From: Treponema sp.
GTDB taxonomy: Bacteria; Spirochaetota; Spirochaetia; Treponematales; Breznakiellaceae
Reading direction: 5' to 3'
Length of the DNA stretch: 5,325 bases
Assembly: GCA_031269405.1 (NCBI GenBank)
Contig: JAISZE010000113.1
Location: forward strand, 1 to 5,325
Below the pieces are notes generated by a model that saw only the letters and a list, made by a program, of their open reading frames with translations, had not been told where the DNA came from and did not search any database. Each line of letters starts with the position of its first letter. Within the stretch, counting starts at the first letter, position 1. The translations under genes and the position numbers were made by a program. This document shows positions 1 to 4,644 of this stretch, piece by piece.

Positions 1-37
1 CCTTCTGCGCCTTCGTGGTTAGTTTGTCGATAAACAT
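1..37 (-). CDS. N-terminus of a possible Clp-family ATPase/chaperone (partial)
   Basis: An ATG at 37-35 on the minus strand opens a frame that runs off the left edge, giving only MFIDKLTTKAQK. The pattern of a hydrophobic-acidic start followed by K-L-T-x-K-A-Q resembles the first residues of the Clp N domain in ClpB/ClpC chaperones, which unfold or disaggregate proteins using ATP. This rests on twelve residues and is a weak family guess. The start lies 25 bp after the stop of the M67 peptidase gene, on the same strand, with no terminator between them, so read-through is likely. The ribosome binding site is poor: AAAAGG sits one base from the ATG. The frame is also open upstream, so an earlier TTG at 55-53 is possible. 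Confidence 0.4.
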   Translation of the reverse strand, partial: MFIDKLTTKAQK

Positions 38-62
38 GCCTTTTAGTGTAACCAAGCTGTTA

Positions 63-467
63 TCATTCCCGGACCGCTTCTTCTTCCACAAGCCCGTTTT
101 GGATCCTGAAACATTTCAAAACAGGTTCCGGGCCCTCAAAGGAAACGATGACGTAACTCAGCGAGGGATCGAAGGCGAGGCGTATATCTTCCCCCGAGGG
201 CCTCGCCGGGGTGGAAGGGTGGCTGTGGAAATTGCCCAGCAGGACCCAGCCCTTTTTGCGGATTTCCGCAATCACCCTGAACTGGTCTTCAGGGGCCATG
301 GAAAAATGTTCAGGGCTTTCATCGGCGTTTTTAAGGCCGTAAACGCCTTTTACGAACCGTTCTTCCTCCCGGATCTCCCCGGCTAAGAGCCCGCAGGCTT
401 CGTTAGGAAACCCCGCCTGGGTATAGGTAATAATCCTGTTGCGAAGTTCAGGAGGCAGGACCAGCAT
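63..467 (-). CDS. M67-family (JAMM/MPN) metallopeptidase
   Basis: This 134-residue protein is a stand-alone JAB/MPN domain of the bacterial Mec/RadC-like zinc peptidase group. The full JAMM signature is visible: Glu23 in NEACGLLAG, then H81-S-H83-P, six residues, S91-x-x-D94, matching HxHPx6SxxD. The histidines and aspartate bind zinc and the glutamate activates water. The length is normal for the family and there is no signal peptide, so it acts in the cytoplasm. Known bacterial relatives cleave C-terminal adducts from ubiquitin-like sulfur carriers (the CysO-cysteine peptidase, for example), often beside ThiF/ThiS-like genes; none is visible here. The substrate is therefore unknown. The start is the ATG 19 bp after the preceding lipoprotein stop, with only a weak G-rich ribosome binding site, suggesting translation linked to the upstream gene. 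The family call is secure; the role is not. Confidence 0.9.
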   Translation of the reverse strand: MLVLPPELRNRIITYTQAGFPNEACGLLAGEIREEERFVKGVYGLKNADESPEHFSMAPEDQFRVIAEIRKKGWVLLGNFHSHPSTPARPSGEDIRLAFDPSLSYVIVSFEGPEPVLKCFRIQNGLVEEEAVRE

Positions 468-486
468 TCAGGCCCCCAGCGCCGGC

Positions 487-1401
487 TTACAGCGGTTCCC
501 GGGCAGTAACTACGATTTCGCCGGTTTGGACATCCAGGGCCTTGAGGTTAAGGCGGCGGTTAGTCCCGGAACCACTTATGTCTCCGGTAATAACGATGCC
601 CGCACCAAGCATGTTTCCAATAGAAACCGCCGATTCATCGCCGACATTTCCCGAAGCCTGGAAATTCTGCTCAGAACGCAAGACATCGAAGGATTTCCGG
701 TCAACGACTTTGAATTTATTCGCGTCTACCAACTGGTATTCAAGTTCGTCCATTATGAAAACAGCGGTCTCTCTATCCCCGGCTATATCCAGGACCGCGA
801 TGACCGCATTTTCGGGCAGGGTGTTGATAAATTTTTCACCTGCTCGTGCCGCCGCCTCTTCTATGCCCGGAGCCGGCCGTACCGGGAGCCCCTGCATCTG
901 ACGCCTCAAGTCGTTTTGAGTGCGGTTAATTACCACTTTGAGATAAGGCGCCTTTCCGTAATACTCCGGCTTGTATCTGGCGCCCTCGTATTCCACAAAT
1001 TCAGCGCCGCTTTTACTGTCGACAGTAATCATCAGGCTGAAGTGGCCGTCTTTGTCTTTCCCAAAAGGGAGGACCGCATCGCCTTCTTCAAAGGCCGCAT
1101 AGAGGTACTGGTCTCTTTCATGGTAACTAAGGATACGCCCTTCAAGGGAAGCCGGCAGATCTATGGTCCACCTGGCATTCCGGACCTTCGCCGCCCCTCT
1201 CCTGTCGAAGCTGACAGCTGCGGTGGAATCGTCAGGCAGTCTTTGGAGCTTAAGCCCTGATGACAGATAGCATTGAAACGAGGCGGTATTTTCCCACCCG
1301 ATTTCGTCCAGATAGGAAATTATGAGAGGCTGGCCCGTCGCGCAGCCCAAACAAACCAGGGCCGCCAAAACGGCGGCTCCCGGATAAACTATCTTTCTCA
1401 T
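487..1401 (-). CDS. Lipoprotein with C-terminal CsgG/LpoB-like domain
   Basis: This is a 304-residue exported protein. It opens with a basic N-terminus (MRK), a hydrophobic stretch and C17-L-G-C20, a loose lipobox of the sort spirochaetes tolerate, so it is probably lipid-anchored. Residues 25-175 are unrecognised, with beta-rich segments such as WTIDLPASLEGR. Residues 185-300 resemble the CsgG/FlgO/LpoB superfamily: IAVLDIAG, then MDELEYQLVDANKFKVVDR, then LRSEQNFQASGNV, an AGIVITGDI strand, and LKALDVQTGEIV. Such proteins sit at the outer membrane as secretion channels (CsgG) or activators of cell-wall synthases (LpoB); which role applies cannot be told. I chose the ATG at 1401, with GAAGG about seven bases upstream, over an in-frame GTG at 1422 that would put charged residues before the signal. 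It lies 47 bp after the beta-barrel gene stop and 19 bp before the M67 gene. Confidence 0.75.
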   Translation of the reverse strand: MRKIVYPGAAVLAALVCLGCATGQPLIISYLDEIGWENTASFQCYLSSGLKLQRLPDDSTAAVSFDRRGAAKVRNARWTIDLPASLEGRILSYHERDQYLYAAFEEGDAVLPFGKDKDGHFSLMITVDSKSGAEFVEYEGARYKPEYYGKAPYLKVVINRTQNDLRRQMQGLPVRPAPGIEEAAARAGEKFINTLPENAVIAVLDIAGDRETAVFIMDELEYQLVDANKFKVVDRKSFDVLRSEQNFQASGNVGDESAVSIGNMLGAGIVITGDISGSGTNRRLNLKALDVQTGEIVVTAREPL

Positions 1402-1448
1402 CCCGCACCCTTCAAGGTACACCTGCCCGGCCTGCGGACGGTAAGGGC

Positions 1449-2360
1449 CTACTGTTTACTCTTAAAGTAGTACTGATAGCCGAAATTCACCATCACTCCC
1501 GACCGCCGCACTGTTTTATCGCCCTCTACCTCTGTGTATCCCAGATTTACCGCATAACGGGTGTCCGCGAAAAGATAGCCTCTTCCAATACGGAATCCCA
1601 GAGCGCCACCGAACATCATCCCAAAGACGGGATTACTGTACTCTATGTTCTCTCTTACGTCATAGTAGGCGTCTTTATGCTCCAGGTCTCCAAGGGTCAA
1701 ATTCAGAAAAACCCCTGCCTGGGGATGCAGCATTATCCGGCCCAAGTGAAAATCCAGTTTCAGCATCAGAGGAACCCGGATGCCTTTGCCACCATACCAA
1801 TCTTCATAGTAATCATAATAATTTTTGTAGTACTCGCGTTCTAAGCTCTCGGTAGTGAACAGGACTTCCGCCTGGGCTGCTAACAAACCAAAATCGTATC
1901 CCAGAAGGATGCCGCCGTTAAAGCCCGTCTCTCCTTTGTACTTACTGGAGTCATAGCTGTCATACTTGGAATAATTATTCTTGTTGAAACCGGCCATGGC
2001 CCCCCAGAACATGCCTGTCGAGGGTATCCCTGCCGCCGGGGCCGCCTGCTCCTGCCGGGCGGCGGTGGGCGCGGGGGTTTGTTCCCGGCTTTCCGCCACT
2101 CTGGGCGCATCCCCGCCGGATCCAGTTCTCCCTGCTGCGGGCGTCTGTGTCCGGGCTGTCCTGCCGCTGCTTTGGGCAGGAGCCTGCTCCCTGGGCCTGG
2201 CGGGAACCGGCTGGCTTACGGCCCCTGTATCCGGCGCCGGAACCGTTGCTGTTCCCTGCTCCGGCGGAGGGAGCGGGGAAGTTTCCTGCGCCGCGGCGTT
2301 AAAACCGGTAAAAAGAAGAACACAGCACAATGCGGCGGTAAAAAACACTCTTTGTTTCAT
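1449..2360 (-). CDS. Outer-membrane beta-barrel protein with Pro/Ala/Gln-rich linker
   Basis: This 303-residue protein has three parts. Residues 1-24 are a classical signal peptide (MKQR, hydrophobic core, cleavage near NAAA-Q). Residues 25-112 are a low-complexity segment rich in Pro, Ala, Gln, Thr and Arg, with recurring REQ/P-A-P elements, probably an unstructured periplasmic or peptidoglycan-associated linker. Residues 116-303 alternate hydrophobic and polar residues in short strands with many Gly and aromatics (GGILLGYDFG, GVFLNLTLGDL, GGALGFRIGRGYLFADTRY) and end in GVMVNFGYQYYF plus four residues, as in small 8-10 strand outer-membrane barrels (OmpA-like or PorT-like groups). Predicted loops at 127-141 and 177-191 are very tyrosine-rich. 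The start ATG has a strong GGAG seven bases upstream. It lies 96 bp after the module lipoprotein, with two hairpins in the gap. The barrel class is fairly sure; function (adhesin, porin or scaffold) is unknown. Confidence 0.78.
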   Translation of the reverse strand: MKQRVFFTAALCCVLLFTGFNAAAQETSPLPPPEQGTATVPAPDTGAVSQPVPARPREQAPAQSSGRTARTQTPAAGRTGSGGDAPRVAESREQTPAPTAARQEQAAPAAGIPSTGMFWGAMAGFNKNNYSKYDSYDSSKYKGETGFNGGILLGYDFGLLAAQAEVLFTTESLEREYYKNYYDYYEDWYGGKGIRVPLMLKLDFHLGRIMLHPQAGVFLNLTLGDLEHKDAYYDVRENIEYSNPVFGMMFGGALGFRIGRGYLFADTRYAVNLGYTEVEGDKTVRRSGVMVNFGYQYYFKSKQ

Positions 2361-2392
2361 TTTTTTCTCCTACGCTGAAATTGCGAACATGC

Positions 2393-2421
2393 TCCAGGAC
2401 CGCCCTAAAAGCGGCCCTGGA
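2393..2421 (-). promoter_or_regulatory. 11-bp RNA stem-loop before the barrel gene
   Basis: The arms 2393-2403 and 2411-2421 are complementary with a 7-base loop. On the plus strand one pair is an A-C mismatch (2399/2415), but in minus-strand RNA it becomes a G-U wobble, so the whole stem pairs only in the sense transcript of the surrounding genes. No T-run follows it, so it is not a standard intrinsic terminator. It lies about 33 bases upstream of the barrel start codon. It may be an mRNA-stability or processing element that sets barrel expression apart from the upstream lipoproteins, or a weak terminator; the function is inferred. Confidence 0.55.
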
Positions 2422-2426
2422 TGAAA

Positions 2427-2446
2427 CCTATGGCTTGAGTCATAGG
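2427..2446 (-). other. Short hairpin after the module-lipoprotein stop
   Basis: CCTATG and CATAGG form a 6-bp stem with an 8-base loop, starting 10 bases after the stop of the 473-residue lipoprotein gene. In minus-strand RNA it is followed by UUUCAU, a poor U-tract. It could act as a weak terminator or 3'-end protector, together with the larger stem just downstream. The stem is short enough to arise by chance. Confidence 0.35.
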
Positions 2447-2456
2447 CTCTTGAAGA

Positions 2457-3878
2457 TTAGTATCCCGGAACTGAAGGAACGTACCCCGTACTTCTTCCGT
2501 CGCCGACATCAGGTTCATACGCCGGGGCGTACCGGATAGCAAGGGCCGTGCCGGTCCAGGTCCTCCGGACCACCGTTATCGTTTCAACGTAGATCTTACC
2601 GCCGTTAGGATCGTTTTCCTCCCGGATCAGGCCTTTATTGATCTTAATCAGTTCGAGCGGCGTCGGCACATGGTCTTTCTCAATGTGCCGTTCTTCAGTA
2701 GTTTTGTTGTTCTCGTCCTTGGAATCAATAACAACATCGATGATAGCATGGGCTTCCAGCCTTCTGGCTTCCGCCATGAGATCGCCGTAAGAAATAGTAT
2801 CCCCTGTCCAGTGGTATTCGCCGTCCACGCCGATAGCATAGACCGATTCGGTTTCTATCTGGATGATTCCCACAGCAGTGAAGTCTTTAATTTTGAAGAC
2901 CTCGGGGCCTGTAAGCCCCCATCCCTGCACAACGCCTTTCCAGTTTGATCCGGTTCTCAGTTCGTAGTCGTTAGCCGGGGTGGACACATAGGAACCGATG
3001 TCATATATGGCCTTATCCGAAGGGGGGATTTCCAAAACCATATTGGCAGTAGTAATGCTTGCGGGAATCCGGACAAGTATCTTTTCGTTAACCTGGACGC
3101 TCGATTTTCCGCTGATGGTTACCGTCAGGGATTGCTGCCCGTCGGTTGCCGGTACAGTTTCTTCAGCCACAACAGCTTTGAGGCCCTTGGGAAGGTTGGT
3201 GAACCATCCGGAAATGTCCGTATCCAGGGCGATGCTGTCCGCCAGTTTGGTACCGCCGAATTTGATCTTGAAGGTCTTGGGATCAATATCCCTGTTGACC
3301 GCGCCGCCTACGACAATTGCCGCCACGTCTACGCCGTAAACTTCAAAGCGGCGGTCCTCGTTTGGTGGAATATGGAAGTCCCAGGAACGATTTGTTACTT
3401 CATAAGGCACCCGTATCTTGATGGGCTGGTTGATGGTCTGCTCCGGGGTGCCTTCGATGGTTACTATGATACGGGTGGCGCCTTTATCAGCCGCGAATTT
3501 CGCCTCGGGATCGAGGGCATGGGCGGTAGCTTTTAAGCCCTGGGGTATGTTCAGGAACCATTCCGTTACATCGGCGCCGTTTTTTATGGGAACCTGAATG
3601 GATGTTTCAATAAGCGTGATGGTAATGTCTTTAGGCGTGATTCTTGAACCCAGGGTCCCGCCGATGATTTTTGTATTGGCGTTGCGGATCCATTGGGCGC
3701 TGTCATCCCCGGCAAACCGGGAATCATTGGCGATTTCAACATCAGCGTCTACAATGTCGATCAGCGGGAAGCCCACGTCCCCTGCCACAGTCGGCGCCGT
3801 GGTAGCGCAACTTGCGCATCCTGTAAAACTCAGGATGATAAAAAGAACAACAATAGTTACAAAAAGAATTTTCTTCAT
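2457..3878 (-). CDS. Two-module lipoprotein with YbjQ-like C-terminal domain
   Basis: This is a 473-residue exported protein. The signal ends FTGC21 with a second Cys three residues on, so it is probably a lipoprotein. Residues 80-182 and 198-293 are two copies of a ~100-residue module, offset by 118 residues: an ITPK/IDPK opening, the core DVTEWFLNIPQGLKA (103-117) or DISGWFTNLPKGLKA (221-235), an I-x-V-T-I-x-G strand, a [RV]-[VI]-P strand and an IPP close. The alternating strands suggest a beta-sandwich. The tail (about 326-452) resembles YbjQ-like or related lipoprotein tails: YGDLMAEARRLEAHAIIDVVID, then WTGTALAIRYAP. It follows the single-module gene by 11 bp, with its AGGAGG overlapping that stop codon, so the two are translationally coupled. 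The biochemical role is unknown. The module could be a binding or assembly domain; the lipoprotein call is good, the functional one absent. Confidence 0.72.
   Translation of the reverse strand: MKKILFVTIVVLFIILSFTGCASCATTAPTVAGDVGFPLIDIVDADVEIANDSRFAGDDSAQWIRNANTKIIGGTLGSRITPKDITITLIETSIQVPIKNGADVTEWFLNIPQGLKATAHALDPEAKFAADKGATRIIVTIEGTPEQTINQPIKIRVPYEVTNRSWDFHIPPNEDRRFEVYGVDVAAIVVGGAVNRDIDPKTFKIKFGGTKLADSIALDTDISGWFTNLPKGLKAVVAEETVPATDGQQSLTVTISGKSSVQVNEKILVRIPASITTANMVLEIPPSDKAIYDIGSYVSTPANDYELRTGSNWKGVVQGWGLTGPEVFKIKDFTAVGIIQIETESVYAIGVDGEYHWTGDTISYGDLMAEARRLEAHAIIDVVIDSKDENNKTTEERHIEKDHVPTPLELIKINKGLIREENDPNGGKIYVETITVVRRTWTGTALAIRYAPAYEPDVGDGRSTGYVPSVPGY
3000..3287 (-). repeat. Protein module, copy B (second in the lipoprotein)
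   Basis: This encodes residues 198-293 of the 473-residue lipoprotein. It aligns with copy A from IDPK onward: core D221-I-S-G-W-F-T-N-L-P-K-G-L-K-A, then TVTISGKS, RIP and EIPP. The DNA is strongly diverged from copy A, so the duplication is old and not a recent tandem copy. Confidence 0.7.
3333..3641 (-). repeat. Protein module, copy A (first in the lipoprotein)
   Basis: This encodes residues 80-182. It opens ITPKDITITL, has the core D103-V-T-E-W-F-L-N-I-P-Q-G-L-K-A, then IIVTIEGTP, RVP and HIPP. A pre-module strand, IIGGTLGSR before copy A and IVVGGAVNRD before copy B, suggests the repeat unit starts some ten residues earlier. Confidence 0.7.
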
Positions 3879-3884
3879 TTAATT

Positions 3885-3892
3885 CCTCCTTA
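3885..3892 (-). promoter_or_regulatory. Ribosome binding site overlapping the upstream stop codon
   Basis: On the minus strand the sequence reads TAAGGAGG: the TAA ends the single-module gene and AGGAGG is a perfect anti-16S match six bases before the ATG at 3878. The overlap implies that ribosomes finishing the first gene re-initiate on the second, keeping the two module proteins at linked levels. Confidence 0.75.
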
Positions 3893-4507
3893 TTCGGTCT
3901 GGGTTTTTGCCCAGGATTCAAGGGATTCCTGTTCTGTAGGCGAAACAAACAGCCTGGGATTCCCACCTGTGAGGTAGGTGCCGGGGATGTTCACGTTGAC
4001 CCTTTCCCTCATGGTTACTGCGGGAGTACCTGAGATGTAGATGCGGATGGTCTTTGCCCCCTTCTTTATACCGTGCGCCCGGGCTTCAAGTCCCGGAGGA
4101 AGGTTCTGTATCCATTCGCTGACATCTTCGCCTTCCAAAATCCCCCTGGAAAAAGTCTCTTTCTCAGGCAGGTTGACGATAACATCGACGACCTCCCAGG
4201 GACTCCCTTCCCGGATTTCCACGCCCCTGATACCCGCTATGGCATACACAGGCGGGGGAAGGCGCTCAGCTTCGGGGCTCAAGGGGCCTGCCGGCAGGGC
4301 ATAGACATTGCCGCTGGCCCTCTTGACGTTGGGGTTCGAACGGGGTTCGAAGTCGGACTCCGGAACTTCCGCGACATCAGCGACATCGGCCACTTTGCTC
4401 TGACTGGCCGTTTCTCTGCTGATAGCTCCGCCGGCGAAAAGCAGGCCGCCGCCGCATACCGCGGTCAGAGCCAGCCACACGGACACAAAAACCAGTGTTT
4501 TCTTCAT
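3890..4507 (-). CDS. Exported single-module protein, unknown function
   Basis: This 205-residue protein is the first gene after the control region. Residues 1-28 look like a signal peptide (MKK, then a hydrophobic stretch with cleavage near LFAGG); C18 follows T-A-V, a poor lipobox, so it is probably periplasmic or secreted. Residues 30-90 are acidic then proline-rich, with a small VAD repeat at 39-46. Residues 92-190 hold the same module as the next gene: D128-V-S-E-W-I-Q-N-L-P-P-G-L-E-A, then IRIYISGTPAVTM and VNIPG. I do not recognise the family. The ATG has AGGAG seven bases upstream. It is probably co-transcribed and translationally coupled with the two-module lipoprotein. Its length and single module suggest a partner or simpler paralogue of that protein. 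Confidence 0.72.
   Translation of the reverse strand: MKKTLVFVSVWLALTAVCGGGLLFAGGAISRETASQSKVADVADVAEVPESDFEPRSNPNVKRASGNVYALPAGPLSPEAERLPPPVYAIAGIRGVEIREGSPWEVVDVIVNLPEKETFSRGILEGEDVSEWIQNLPPGLEARAHGIKKGAKTIRIYISGTPAVTMRERVNVNIPGTYLTGGNPRLFVSPTEQESLESWAKTQTE
3938..4234 (-). repeat. Protein module, copy C (in the upstream gene)
   Basis: This encodes residues 92-190 of the 205-residue protein. The core DVSEWIQNLPPGLEARA matches copies A and B at nearly every key position, and is followed by a similar strand pattern (IYISGTP, NVNIPG). The N-terminal strand before the core reads VVDVIVNLPEKE. At the DNA level the three cores share short patches (CCATT/CCATC, and the run encoding N-[LI]-P-x-G-L) but are otherwise diverged. 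Confidence 0.65.
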
Positions 4508-4537
4508 CGTTTTCTCCTCTGTTAATGAGTTTATGTA

Positions 4538-4556
4538 ATTGTTCTACAATAAGAAC
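4538..4556. promoter_or_regulatory. Inverted repeats near the probable transcription start
   Basis: ATTGT-TCT-ACAAT (4538-4550) is a perfect 5-bp inverted repeat, nested with GTTCT...AGAAC (4541-4545 and 4552-4556). They lie 31-49 bases before the first operon start codon and just downstream of the candidate -10. They could be a repressor site or an RNA hairpin in the leader. The region is AT-rich, so chance is a real alternative. Confidence 0.35.
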
Positions 4557-4558
4557 CT

Positions 4559-4583
4559 ATCATAAAAATATACATCATGTATA
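4559..4583 (-). promoter_or_regulatory. Candidate promoter with 15-bp palindromic operator
   Basis: On the minus strand a TATGAT (-10-like) lies at 4564-4559, about 52 bases before the ATG at 4507. No convincing -35 is seen. Where the spacer and -35 would be, 4569-4583 is TATACATCATGTATA, a perfect palindrome with 7-bp arms and one central base. A dimeric regulator bound there would block or aid polymerase. The palindrome is directly visible; its role as an operator and the promoter position are inferred. Confidence 0.4.
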
Positions 4584-4604
4584 GGCATAAAATCTAGTTT
4601 TTCT

Positions 4605-4643
4605 AAAAAAAAAAATAAAAACGCCGTTTCCGGCTGGAAACGC
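4605..4643 (-). terminator. Intrinsic terminator of the URO-D-family gene
   Basis: On the minus strand, two bases after the URO-D stop, GCGTTTCC and GGAAACG form a stem of 7 GC-containing pairs around the loop AGCC (one more pair is possible past a bulged G). A long T-run follows (TTTTT-A-TTTTTTTTTTT, 4620-4605). This is a textbook Rho-independent terminator and separates the URO-D unit from the envelope operon to its left. Confidence 0.88.
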
Positions 4644-4644
4644 T

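Noticed and set aside
439..1260. Long plus-strand open frame (273 codons) opposite the CsgG-like lipoprotein gene
   Set aside because: It has no recognisable domain and no good ribosome binding site, and lies antisense to a gene with signal peptide and domain evidence; it is a by-product of codon bias.
1402..1448. Gap between the barrel and CsgG-like genes, checked for a terminator or promoter
   Set aside because: It is GC-rich with no stable stem plus T-run and no -10 or -35 pair; it looks like a plain intra-operon spacer with the ribosome binding site.
1981..2424. Plus-strand frame opposite the Pro/Ala-rich linker
   Set aside because: It is Ala/Gly/Cys-rich with no domain; GC-rich low-complexity DNA leaves several frames open by chance.
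4073..4525. Plus-strand frame antisense to the single-module gene
   Set aside because: The minus-strand reading has a signal peptide, a strong ribosome binding site and the shared module; the antisense reading has none of these.
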